A stretch of 64,000 nucleotides of DNA, from assembly GCA_010015675.1 (NCBI GenBank), contig ML976986.1, positions 407,671 to 471,670 of the forward strand, written 5' to 3'. This DNA comes from Byssothecium circinans (taxonomy: Eukaryota > Ascomycota > Dothideomycetes > Pleosporales > Massarinaceae). Below the pieces are notes generated by a model. That model was given only the letters and a program-made list of their open reading frames with translations. It was not told where the DNA came from and did no database searches. Made by a program: the position numbers and the translations under genes. Shown here in pieces: positions 1-10,670 of this stretch (position 1 is its first letter; each line of letters starts with the position of its first letter).

Positions 1-1404
1 TATCGACACAGGAACGGGGAGGAAGAAGACAGATGGCGAGCGAGGCGGGGTGAATGAGACAGGCAGCTGCCCAAGACACGAGGGGCGCAATGCTGCACGA
101 CGGATGGAATTCGAGCTACATGGATTGACGTTGCTGGTGGATGGCGCGATGGTATGCTTTGAAGAGTAGCATGTGTGCGTCGCGAGCGAGTCCGGATGAG
201 AGGGGGAGCAGAAAGGACAGGCGTGTTCAGCTAGTGAGATGCAGGAGTATGTTATATTGGCCTATTTTTGAGAACCCTTGAGGGCATGCGTCCCGCCGGA
301 AGGGTAAGGTGAGCGCGTCGCCCGACGGGGTTTGGCCTCAAATGCATTGCGGAGGAGTTCCAGGCCTCGATAAGAAGATCCCTGCGAAGAGACACGGTCC
401 AGCGCAGGGCTCGATTATCCATCAGCGGTTGGCTTTGTGGCAGCCACTGGGCACGGGAAAGGCTGCATAGAGCAAAGCTAATCGTGTTGGACAGGCAAAG
501 CGCGCTGCAAGCGAAGGGCCAACATTGTGTGATAAGGCCGGCCTCCCCCTCGACTCCTCGAGTGTTGTTGTGCCGGGCGTCAGCGAATGCGAGCCGAGAG
601 CGAGAGCGAGAACGAGACGGAGATGAGGGTCCGTACGGCGCAGCGAGAAAGATGCAGATATCGATGGGATGATGCATCAGAGGCAGACTCGGATAGGATG
701 AGGCGTTAGAGGGAAGGAGACGGCGCCTTCACACTCGTCGGCCTTCATTCAAACTACTCCCGTGGAGCTGTGTGACTTGCCGGAAGCAGATGGCCGGAGC
801 AGCGGTAGGGATTGATAGCGAGCCACGCCGCTGGGTGACCGATCGGGCATCGTTCGAGGCCAGACAGTTGTTGATAGAGCACTAGCGCTGGCGAAAGTTT
901 CTACCCATGTCCAATATCTGGTACCGGAGACAACCAAGTGTACTCCATCAACCACAACCCAAGAGCCGGACCATTACACCACGATATCCGCCACCATGCC
1001 TTGATTCGCACCTCCCATTATTCCCAGTTCATGTTTTATTTTGCCAGAAAAATGAGAAAATCCAGGTTTTCGGGCACAGATGAGACACCAGCCACATGCT
1101 CCCAGGTAGTACCAGCCTCCCCCGCCATCTCCATTTAATATCCCAGGGACCCCTCCAACCGCAGGTACCCAGCTATATGTGCATCAGGTTTTCCACGAAA
1201 GGTCGGTGGACAGCTCATCAACTGTCATACGTCACCGAGCATTCTTGTAGGCCCGACTGGTTCGACTGCCAGCTTCACTAACGTCGCACCGTTAAAAGCC
1301 GTCTTCCTTCGCTCTTTTCTAAAACCTACCGCCCCGTCGCATACAACATACAACATACAACACCACTCCGCCATCGCCGCACACCTTCGACGCTTCCGCC
1401 CACC
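1..1404. other. intergenic, no supported gene
   Basis: I see no ORF with convincing codon content. The open frames on both strands are arginine/serine-biased by-products of a short GA/GC-rich stretch (imperfect gagcga units near 595-620). The last 120 bases before the next gene are pyrimidine-rich with repeated acatacaacatacaac, a typical fungal promoter/5' UTR composition. Confidence 0.5.
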
Positions 1405-2073
1405 ATGTCGTTCTCCGGCTTCTGCTTCGTCTTCTGGCGAATCATGGAAATACTCACCTTGATCCCCACGCTGGGAATGCTCGCCTATTTCGTCGACTTC
1501 TACAACGACCGCAATGCACTCACGCCGCAGTCCATCCTCGTCCTCTTCATAGTCTCAGTACTCGGAGCAGCATGGGCGCTGGGAACCCTGTTCCTGTACT
1601 CGCGCGCCAAACATTCGGCCGGCTTCGTCGCATTCGTAGATCTCCTCTTCGTTGGAGCCTTCATCGGCGCGGTATGGTGTTTGCGCGGCATCGCAAAGGC
1701 GAACTGCTCCAACTGGAGCAGAAACAATTCGTACGATGTCAATCTGGGCATTTTCACCGCGCAGGGGTCGTTCTTGGGGGTAGATATCGACAAGGAATGT
1801 GCGATGCTCAAGGCGTCCTTTGCGTTCGGCATCATGTAAGTCTCCCACTCTGTTTGCGCGGGTATTTAAAGGGAGTACTAATGGTGCGTGTCCAGGAACT
1901 GCATCTTCTTCTTCCTCACTATGATCTTCGCCCTTTTGGTTCACCATCACTACGGCGACCGCGTCGTCGTCAAGCGCGAGACGCACTACTCGCGTCATGG
2001 TCACCGTTCCCATCGCTCGCGCAGCCCGCGTCACTCCCACGTCTCGCACCACAGTCGTCGGAGTTATGTTTAG
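1405..2073 (+). CDS. MARVEL-like four-TM membrane protein
   Basis: Two exons, 1405-1835 and 1896-2073, give about 202 residues. The intron has donor gtaagt, a tactaat branch site and acceptor ccag, and the join keeps the frame through a Met codon. There are four hydrophobic segments (about residues 7-27, 40-62, 70-92 and 140-163). The loop between segments three and four carries two cysteines and an N-glycosylation-like NNS, as in fungal MARVEL-domain proteins of the plasma membrane or vesicles. The C-terminal 35 residues form a His/Arg/Ser-rich cytosolic tail. The ATG lies in a good context (caccatg). The MARVEL assignment rests on topology and length, so another four-TM family is possible. 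Confidence 0.75.
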
Positions 2074-2907
2074 GCCGTTGAAATCGTCGGTTGAATCTTG
2101 GGAACTATAGTAAATCGGAATGGTAGAAGACACTGTCGTCGAAGACCAGGCTCGGTCTTCTTCGTGGTGGAGTGGTATTTGGCAGAGATATGTGTATGTT
2201 TTATGGCTCTTTGTTATTTTACTTAGAGGGGATATGAGAGGCTCGGCTCTCTATGATCATGTCTATATCATGATGGATTTTTATTCGATAGGGAGGGGCA
2301 GCGAATTGCTACGATTTACGACGGCTTCTTTATATGATTTCCTAGATAGCGCGCTACCGAACGGGCGAGCTCTGAATACACTGATTAAACAATATCCTCA
2401 AAACCTCCCCTCGCTCAAGGTCAGCATCATTAATAGCGGAACCCAGGGAACAGCATCCTACGGCCCCGCATCGTTGAAAAACAAGCTCGGGTCCAGGCAT
2501 CGTCCACCTGATCGACCATCACCAGACTAGTGAATATCAAGTACGTAACGGCTTACCAGGGACGCGAACCTTCTTTCAACCTCACATGTCCACATCGGGC
2601 AAAACATACAAAAAGACACTTTTAATACCTAAGAATTACATATGCTACATGGAATTGGAATGCCGACCCAAAGTACCCGACCATTCCCATATCCTTGAGA
2701 AGACAGGTCCGAGTGGAGATGCTGAAAAGATGCCAAAGCCCAGATCCGCGACAAAACTATATGGTCAGTCCGAAATGCCAGAAATGAATATTGAGGGTAT
2801 TCCCTCCCCTTGGTTCACCCCGCTAGATGCAAGAAAAAGTATGCAAAAGAAAGACAAGCAAACGCATGAAACCACAGTGTCCAAAGCTGGAAAAAATTAA
2901 TCCATGC
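2074..2907. other. convergent 3' intergenic region
   Basis: This lies between the 3' ends of the converging membrane-protein and F-box-like genes. The open frames here lack family resemblance and are not supported as genes. It presumably holds both 3' UTRs. Confidence 0.5.
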
Positions 2908-4125
2908 TCATTCCTCCTTCCTAACAATTCCCAAGAACTTGTCATGGCAGCTGTACTTGCAGATGCAGGGAGGCGGCCAGAAGTTGGTGTCCGGGAACTT
3001 GATAACATCATCACACTCGAGGCTCTCAGTAGCAGTCTCAGTTGTAGTTGTAGTGGCATCCTCGTCCTCGGAGGATTGGATCTGGATACCGCCCCCATCA
3101 TCCGCATACAGTTCCTTAAACTCGGCGGGTGCGAACTTGAGCTCCAGACGAGCAGATTGTCGTAGGTTGTTGAAGTGCTGCTCGTCTTCAGGATCGAGGA
3201 AGTTGAGCACTGTCACGTTGTCGTAAGTTGCGAGTTCGACAGCAATTTGCTCATAGATCAGGCGGAGAATGATGCGTGGGCAGGGGAAATTGTCATCGAA
3301 GAGATGGGGCGCACGGTCGTGCGGGTGCTGCTTTATCTGGGCGCCCGTGGGAAGTGCGACGACAAGCTCGTTGAGGTGGGGTAGTTGTTGAAAGACATCG
3401 CAAGTAAAGGCTCCGCGGCGATGCCACGCATCGAAGCTGTGAGCCGTGACCTTGAAGAAGTGCAGGTAGTCGCAGAAACTGAATTTCAAGAAAATCTTTC
3501 GAATGCCGTGCTTGAATGTCGCAAAACGGGCGAACTCGGGGTAAACGCCTGGGTGGTCTCGATACTGGCTCGCTTGAACAGTGGAAGGGTGTTTCTTATC
3601 GCTGGGAATCACACTGTCTGGCTCCGAGGTGATGAGATGGCAATCGAGTTTGCGGAAACGCTTCTTGAGGTCGCGGGGGCTCCAGCTCTCCATGCAGAAT
3701 CCTTTCGGAAAGTAGATGCTTCCATTAAAGCAGAGGTGGAGAGTAATGGCGCGAACTTGAGCCGAGACGAATAGGAGTGCTGCCCACGGTCCAAGTTTCT
3801 GAATTAGCTCGCAGGGCTCACGGTATTTCTTGCACGGCTTTCGGCGTGGCTGCTTGTGGAATATGTCGCTGTAAGTTGTAGGTGTGCTGATGCAAAACTC
3901 GATAACATTTGCTTTGAGCTCGTTCGGCAGACCTTGCCAATTGAACACGTCCATGTTGGTGGAGGAAGTGGCGATGGGTGATGGAGTAGAAGTGGTATTA
4001 TCAGGGTTGTCGAATGAGAAAGCGTTACAACTGAATACGCCATCGTCGGCGGAACTGCTTGCCCAGGCTATTCCATCGTCACAATGCCAAGGGTCGGGAG
4101 CTGTGTTGTATGGAGAGACGGCCAT
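2908..4125 (-). CDS. F-box-like fungal protein, unknown function
   Basis: Single exon of 405 residues starting at the ATG at 4125; the frame extends three codons further upstream but has no ATG there. After a disordered N-terminus rich in Ser/Thr/Pro (residues 1-55), a segment around 58-75 reads FNWQGLPNELKANVIEFC, which matches the start of an F-box-like fold (LPxEL, then a hydrophobic helix). The middle holds mixed alpha/beta sequence common in Dothideomycete orphan families that follow an F-box-like helix. The C-terminus is acidic with a poly-Thr run, then a Cys/His cluster (PPCICKYSCH). The likely role is a substrate adaptor or paralogue of one, but nothing shows the substrate. Confidence 0.7.
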   Translation of the reverse strand: MAVSPYNTAPDPWHCDDGIAWASSSADDGVFSCNAFSFDNPDNTTSTPSPIATSSTNMDVFNWQGLPNELKANVIEFCISTPTTYSDIFHKQPRRKPCKKYREPCELIQKLGPWAALLFVSAQVRAITLHLCFNGSIYFPKGFCMESWSPRDLKKRFRKLDCHLITSEPDSVIPSDKKHPSTVQASQYRDHPGVYPEFARFATFKHGIRKIFLKFSFCDYLHFFKVTAHSFDAWHRRGAFTCDVFQQLPHLNELVVALPTGAQIKQHPHDRAPHLFDDNFPCPRIILRLIYEQIAVELATYDNVTVLNFLDPEDEQHFNNLRQSARLELKFAPAEFKELYADDGGGIQIQSSEDEDATTTTTETATESLECDDVIKFPDTNFWPPPCICKYSCHDKFLGIVRKEE

Positions 4126-5010
4126 GGTGAGCAATGACAGAGGTGGTGAACGATTCCAAGGGTTGTTGAGAACTGTCGAAAGTATGATTCCGAGGCTCCA
4201 GAGACGAACAATGTGTGTTCCAATCGGTAGAGCAATCCCAAGTGCCTGAATAAGCTTTCCAGAGGATCGATGTTCCCAAAATTGTGTTCGGGTTGTGAAA
4301 TGGTGGAGGTCTGGAGAAGGAAAAGGTGAGGTGGGAGCAAAGCTATAAGTATTCCAGACTTGGAGGCACCAACGCTAACCGCACAATAACTATAGACAGC
4401 TATTATGTCAAGTCTCCGGGAGTCAAATAGGCATGTGAAGCGTGTGCCTGATGCCGGGGAAAGTAGGTAGACGCACAGGCTAGTATGCCCTCTAGTTTGC
4501 GCTGCAAACGAATGAATATCCCTTGAAGTTGCCTACATAGAGGAATTGAGAAAAGGTGAAAGAAACGGAAGGGAGGACTGATTAGTAAGGAAAGGCTGAA
4601 GCGTGGAGGGAGAAAAGGTAGGGTTTTGCGAATCTTTGAGTATCACAGAAGCTGCTAGTGGAGAACTAGCGCTAGGCAGAAGACTGGGGCGAGAGTGAGT
4701 GAACATATCAAGAGGACATGATAATATGCAGGGCTAAACCATGCAAGACCGTGCGCCCCTGCCTAACTATTCCGCTATCGATCGTGACTGGTCGAAACCG
4801 CAAGACGAGATGCGACATGCTTTGGTGATTCCAGATGTGGAATGACATCCCATTGACCGTACGGAGCAGGGCGCCAAGCTAAATAGCGCTTCGGAGCAGG
4901 GCTCCACCTTTCACACAAATCGTCTTTCAGAAACGCTGACGACACTTGACATCCACAACATCAACTTCTAGCCAGCGTCCGCCACGCAATCCCTTGAAAA
5001 GGAAAGAAGC
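4126..5010. promoter_or_regulatory. divergent intergenic promoter region
   Basis: Shared upstream region of the minus-strand F-box-like gene and the plus-strand MED8 gene. No ORF of interest is visible. Specific elements cannot be assigned by eye. Confidence 0.45.
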
Positions 5011-6014
5011 ATGAACCAGCCGCAGAATCAGGTCAGTGCGATGGCGGGACAGCTAGGCCCGGTAGAAATTTCGGCTTTGAATGCGCTGCGATCGAAGCTA
5101 CTACCGCTCGTCTACCAATTGAGCAACATGCAAAATGAAATGGCAAATCCTGTGAAGCCTCCAGACTGGTGAGTATAGATTTGATGCCAAGTGAGCTTGG
5201 TGGTCTGATATATATTATTTGCCGACACCTTATCTTACGTTTGATTATTCATCATGCATATATCTACAAAATTTTGAATGGGCCTTGCCCTTCAATGTCG
5301 AAAGCATAAGAACTTCTTCCGTTCTTACGAGATTCTCGACATATAAATTGATATCAATTGCTTATGCCTCTCAGGCCCTCTATCCAACGCAGCACCGCCA
5401 GCGTAAACACCCTCATCACATCTATCCAAACCCTCCTCACCGACGACCCCGAAACAACAAAAATATTCGCCTCCCTCCACCCCTACCCGATATCACCCTA
5501 TCCCACCAGCGACCCTCTACTAAGCAACATCGCCACCACGCATCTACGTAAGACGCTCGAAGTCCACGACCAAGACTGGGTAACCGATCGCCTTGCAAAA
5601 GCAAGTGAGTTCGCGCATGTGCCTGAAGATTGGGGGATTGAGCCGCGAAAGCCCAAAGAAGAGAAGGAAGACGATGTGTCTGATGATCGAGAAGATGACA
5701 TGTCGAGGAAAGTGAAGAGAGTGAAGGGCGCGTTGAATGAGGATCAGATTGCGGAGCTTTGGGGGCAGGGCGCTGACATTGTGGAAGAGGAGATGGAGCA
5801 CGTCGGGGCCCAGACGGGTTCAGGATCTGGGTCTGAAGAGGAAGAGGAAGAGGACGAAGATGAGGAAATGGAGGGGACGGATGTGAAGGGAGATACGAGT
5901 GTGGCGAAGGCAAAATCAGTCGTTGCGCAGCCGTTGATGCCGCTGGAGGTACTGCACAAGTTTATGATGGTTGGTGCTGTAGTGGAGGTTCCGCGGTTTC
6001 AGCCGCCTGCGTGA
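5011..6014 (+). CDS. MED8: Mediator of RNA polymerase II transcription subunit 8
   Basis: Exons 5011-5168 and 5375-6014 (donor gtgagt, acceptor cag) give 265 residues. The splice reconstitutes a Trp codon, producing the run PVKPPDWPSIQRSTASVN. The N-terminal helix (ISALNALRSKLLPLVYQLS) and following helix (VNTLITSIQTLL) correspond to the Med8 head-module helices that contact TBP and Med18/20. The C-terminus carries LMPLEVLHKFMMVGA, matching the conserved terminal helix of fungal Med8 that binds Med18. Between them is a long, very acidic, Glu-rich insert (about residues 200-225). The intron, 206 nt, is long for this window. Assignment is from recognised motifs rather than a search. Confidence 0.85.
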
Positions 6015-6249
6015 GGGAAGCGTTGCACTATTCGCTGTGCTTGGGCGTTCTTGGGGAGGGTATGATACCTTTATGTAGATTGGCGTATTGGCTCTCTGCA
6101 AATATATCACCATAAGGGGCATATCAAACATGAAGAGCTGAAACTACGTCAATCCCATCTTTTACTAAAATGCTATGCTACGCAGGGTATAATGCTAACA
6201 CAACACCGTCCTACGAAAGCGCTGCCCGAGAACCGAACTGGAGGGGGTC

Positions 6250-7008
6250 TTATTCCGGCCTTAGTGCATATATCCTCACTGGGAACAATCCTTTGGGGAA
6301 CCCCTTCTGCACTTCCGTCGCAACAACCTTCAGCCCCGCCTGCTTGAAGAGTTCTCTAAACTTCCCATCTGATCTTGTCACGCTCGAGTCCTGGTCATCA
6401 TAGATGTCCCGTTCATAAAGCGCGGTGCTCATATTCTCCTTGACAACGATCCAACTCTCCCCCTCCTTCGCAAGCCCAGCACTACACCGTCTCAAGTACG
6501 CGACGAGCTGAGCATCCGTGAGATATCCCAAACACCACTGATTCCAGATCAAACTGTATGCGCCAGCCTCCGCCGTCCAGTCCTGCAGCCCTAAATTGAT
6601 GATCTTCCCGACTTGACCCCTGCCACCAGCCGTAGTACCATCGCCAGCCCATTCCCCGCTCTTCAATCCTTGGACAAGCTCGTCGGTGAACTTCTTCACC
6701 GGCTCCACAACATCGACCCTCGTAGCCACCTTGAGTAAGAACTCCTTCGTTACCCTTCCCACGCCAGCTCCACAATCTGCGACTTTGTTCAGCGGAGGTA
6801 GAGGCTCTTTCGTGGGTATTGAAGATTTTCGGCGGCGTAGCTTGGTGAGGAAATTCGAGGAGCCTTGGAGATCGATGCGCGACGTTTGCGGGTAGCCGCC
6901 GAGCATGCCATTTGTGTCAGCAGACACCGAGTTCCAGTACGTTATTGAGGCGGCGTGGTCGATGAGGGCATCAGGTCTGGAGGCGTCTGAACGCGGGTCA
7001 GGGGGCAT
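6250..7008 (-). CDS. TAE1: Alpha N-terminal protein methyltransferase (NTM1/Tae1)
   Basis: This enzyme methylates the alpha-amino group of X-Pro-Lys N-termini, in yeast on Rpl12 and Rps25. The 252-residue product starts at the only ATG in frame (7008); the frame is open further upstream but without an ATG. Visible landmarks: AASITYWNSV and GMLGGY near the start, the SAM-binding motif I VADCGAGVGRVTKE (about residues 80-93), VDVVEPVKKF, LGLQDWTAEAGAYSLIWNQW (peptide pocket), and KENMSTAL followed by SSVTRSD. The C-terminus, LFPVRIYALRP, closes as in yeast Tae1. No intron. It is transcribed divergently from the aldehyde dehydrogenase, 474 bp away start to start. Confidence 0.93.
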   Translation of the reverse strand: MPPDPRSDASRPDALIDHAASITYWNSVSADTNGMLGGYPQTSRIDLQGSSNFLTKLRRRKSSIPTKEPLPPLNKVADCGAGVGRVTKEFLLKVATRVDVVEPVKKFTDELVQGLKSGEWAGDGTTAGGRGQVGKIINLGLQDWTAEAGAYSLIWNQWCLGYLTDAQLVAYLRRCSAGLAKEGESWIVVKENMSTALYERDIYDDQDSSVTRSDGKFRELFKQAGLKVVATEVQKGFPKGLFPVRIYALRPE

Positions 7009-7482
7009 GTCCGCAATGGATGGCGGGGTAGCTGCAGCTGTGTACCACCATGGAGCTTGACGCGTCGATACACGAAATCCGGGGTCTTCTGCGAGATAAA
7101 AGATGCTGCAGACGTCCAACAACTGCTTGAGACGCTTAAAAGTCTTTGGAGCGTTAACGGCGTCTGCCAACCATGCTCTTTTCACCGAGGTGCTTGAGAT
7201 CGTGGCCGGATACGGCAAGTGCGGCCGATATTTGACGACCGTGATGCCGTATTATAGGTCCGTCCCCGTCAAATCGCGGGGTCAACGACCGGGAAGCTAC
7301 ATATATAGACAACCCAATTGATAACACTCCTCTTGTTCTCGGCGGAGATGTCCTGTCTTTGCTCCCACTTCCTGCGCCCCTCATCTCGTCCACAAATCAC
7401 CCATTCTCTCTCCTCCATCCACAAAGCTTTCACGCCGAATCGATACACCTTTGTCAGGAGTGTTGGTAGCCAGCAAACGAAG
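7009..7482. promoter_or_regulatory. divergent promoter TAE1 / aldehyde dehydrogenase
   Basis: The 474 bp between the two start codons contains a TATA-like acatatatag at 7300-7309, placed for the plus-strand dehydrogenase. It also contains an in-frame upstream ATG at 7348 (see findings). Confidence 0.45.
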
Positions 7483-9213
7483 ATGCCTGATCTTTTCGTG
7501 GAGCTTACGGCGCCAAACGGCCGCAAGTACAAGCAGCCAAGGGGTCTGTTTATCAACAATGAGTTTGTGGCATCCAAGTCGGGCGAGACGCTTTCGTCCA
7601 TCAACCCAGCGGATGAGAAAGAGATTTGCTCAGTCTATGCCGCTGGCCCGGAAGACGTCGATGTGGCCGTTGCGTACGTAATGAGCTGGCGCACTCTGGA
7701 TGGGCTTTGCTAACTATGCTCCGCGTTGTTCAGGGCTGCGCGCAAGGCATTCAAAAACCCTTCATGGCGGGACTTGGACTCGACAGCTCGCGGAGACCTC
7801 TTGTATAAGTTGGCGGAGTTGATTGAGCAAAACAAGGAGACTCTCGCAACCATTGAGACATGGGATAACGGGAAGCCTTATCAGACCTCACTCAACGATG
7901 ACCTGCCCGAGGTCAGTGGCACGATAAAGTACTATGCAGGATATGCAAATAAGATACACGGGCAAGTCATCAACACATCCCCCGCGAAGCTCGCGTATAC
8001 ACTACGAGAGCCCCTCGGTGTCTGCGGTCAGATCATTCCCTGGAATTTCCCCCTGGCTATGGCTGCATGGAAGCTGGGCCCTGCTCTGTGCACCGGCAAC
8101 ACGGTGGTTCTCAAGGCTGCTGAACAAACACCGCTGTCGATCCTCTACCTTGCCACTCTGATCAAAGAAGCTGGCATTCCGCCGGGTGTTGTCAACGTCC
8201 TGAACGGCGAAGGACGCAAAGCAGGCGCGGCATTAGCTCAGCATCTGGGTGTGGACAAAATCGCTTTTACTGGTTCAACGGTCACTGGGAAAGAGATCAT
8301 GAAGGTACGGAGAGAATACATGATTCCTTTGCATTTCTATTACTGACGCTGAAGCAGATGGCGGCTGTCAATATGAAGAACATCACTCTCGAGACAGGCG
8401 GGAAATCACCGCTGCTAGTTTTCGATGATTGCGATCTTGATCAGGCTGTCAAGTGGTCGCATTTCGGCATCATGTACAACCAAGGGCAGGTGTGCACGGC
8501 AACATCTCGCATCCTGGTCCAAGAAGGTATCTATGACAAGTTCGTAGCAGCGTTTAAGGATCATGTATCCAAGGCCTCAGTGGTGGGAGTAAGTTTGACC
8601 CATGAATACCAAGTAACCTACACACTGAATTCTTACCTTTGTAGGACCCATTCTCCGATGATACTTTCCAAGGCCCTCAAGTCACCAAGACGCAATTCGA
8701 AAGGGTCCTTTCTTACATTGAGTCTGGGAAGTCGGAAGGTGCACAGTTGGTGGCTGGAGGTGAAGCTTTCAAAGACGTGAATGGCGGTAAGGGTTTCTTC
8801 ATGAAGCCCACAATCTTTGCCAACGTGAAGGACAACATGAAGATCTATCGCGAAGAAGTCTTTGGTCCGTTTGTAGTGATTGCCTCATTCAAGACGGAGG
8901 ACGAGGCGATCGAACGCGCAAACGACACAACGTATGGGCTTGGTGCAGCGCTATTCACCGAAAACATCACCAAAGCGCACCGCGTTGCGAGACTGATTGA
9001 GTCTGGCATGGTTTGGATCAACTCGAGCAACGATTCTGACTTCCGAATTCCATTTGGAGGTGTCAAGTCGAGTGGAATCGGCAGGGAGCTCGGAGAAGCT
9101 GGTCTGGAGGCGTATACAAACCAGAAGGTATGTCCGCTTTCGCAATCCTGCACTTATCTGAGGATACTAACTTGCGTAAGGCTGTCCATGTCAACCTGGG
9201 CTCGAGATTGTAA
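7483..9213 (+). CDS. Aldehyde dehydrogenase (NAD(P)+), AldA/ALD type
   Basis: Five exons: 7483-7673, 7734-8304, 8358-8588, 8645-9127, 9181-9213; all phases fit and give 502 residues. It oxidises acetaldehyde and other aldehydes to acids and is close to Aspergillus AldA in N-terminal sequence ([16 protein letters not shown]...). Seen: [13 protein letters not shown] (nucleotide-binding Asn), [12 protein letters not shown], general-base Glu in LETGGKSP, catalytic Cys in [19 protein letters not shown], and the terminal HVNLGSRL that usually ends fungal cytosolic ALDHs. The last exon codes only ten residues, after a textbook actaac branch site. The start at 7483 matches the family; an upstream in-frame ATG at 7348 would add a basic leader. 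Confidence 0.93.
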
Positions 9214-10670
9214 GGAAGACATTGCTTTTCCGGGGGTAACATGTAGTAGCAACATGTACACCTTATATCGCCAATCAAAGAAGACCATGAGCGCAACCGT
9301 TCCCGGTTGATAGGATTCCAAGGCCTTGTTCTCGGATTACGCCTTGGCGCCATGCCTGGATACTCTTAGCATCTTTGAGAGCTTCAAGAGGTTCGATAGC
9401 CGTGAGAAATTCATCAACACGTTTTAATTAAGGAGGCCTTCAAGCAAGCGATTTCCATTTTCACGTCTTACCCTTGGAACTCCTGCAGGTACGGCAGGGC
9501 CTTAGGGGAGCGTTTTTGGGATCGAGTTTCCAATCGTCCGAGATCGGGTCGAGGAGTTTGTAGTAAGATGGATGTATGACAGTTGTAGTCGGCATTGAAT
9601 GTGCGTGATCGGCTCGCTGCGGAGCGCGTGGCCCGTCTTCCTGTGATCAGACATTTGGGCAGTGTGGGCAGTGTCTCGTCCGTTTGCCGTGGGATCAGAG
9701 ACGTGTCGTCGTTGGGAGCTACATAGATGCGGCTTTGTGCGGTGAATTGAACGCTAGCCACCGCCCCATGTTCCTTGGCGGGATTTGGTTCTAGACAACG
9801 AGCAAATCATCATCTTCCTTGCACTGCCAGTGACGCTCCCACGAACACACAGTTCGCACTCTACCGCCAGTCTGCGCGCCGCCTCTCCTCTGGCAACGCT
9901 GCCTCAACATTCTACTCTCTCTGCAAGCGTGCTGTTTGCATTTGGCTCTCACAGTTCAGGCCCCCGTTAGCGTGTGCAGACCTTGGCCTGCCCTGTCACT
10001 AAAACTTTCGCATTCACCGGTCTGCATCGGCGGCGTCTGCGTCTGCGTCTGCGAGCCCTCCACTCCCTCTCCAAGTCGCGCTGTTCGCCACTGCAAGCAA
10101 CATCAATCGAGGGCCTACTACACGCCAACAGGCCTGCACTAGCTCCTGCGGCTTACTCACTAGAGTACTACCTAGTTCCATCTGCGCCCCGCCGTCGACG
10201 ACAACTTAAACTGCACCGCGAGCTTCGTCTGTCAGCCCCATGCGTGCCATCCCCCGTCTTTGAGCCCGCCTCTCCAGCTCTCCCATTAAGATTCTCCAAC
10301 ATCCATCGCTCTGGCTCGCAAGCAGATCCTCGATTTGTCCCCTGACGCCGCCCCTCTGTTGGCCTCGCGACGAGAGCACCCCGCAAAGCAGATAGTGCAC
10401 GCGTCGACCGAAGCCCTCTTCCTCACCTTCCTCTCGCGCTTCCGGCCGCCCTAACAGAAGCCCTAGAGCTACATCTCCACACTTTGGGCATCGCCACTGC
10501 CGTTTCCTCGGCCGGAACCAGAGCACTTGCGAAGGCACGAAACTGTCCCTCGATCCTGCAACGTCTGCAGCGCCACTACTTTCCCGACCCGCCGAGCACG
10601 CTCATTATAAACACATCTCCCACACCCACATCCTCTCCACAGAGCCTGTTTTGGTGCACAGTTCACCAAC
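9214..10670. other. intergenic region and long leader of the PPZ gene
   Basis: No supported gene. From about 9,800 the plus strand becomes C/T-rich with several short upstream open frames, which suggests a long, possibly translationally regulated 5' leader for the phosphatase gene starting at 10671. The extent of the transcript cannot be seen. Confidence 0.4.

Noticed and set aside
252..677. 141-codon minus-strand frame with RSRSRSR run
   Set aside because: Its character comes from a GA/CG-rich simple repeat, with no family resemblance or convincing gene context.
7009..7218. Extension of the TAE1 frame by 70 codons
   Set aside because: The frame has no ATG there, and family resemblance begins after the ATG at 7008.
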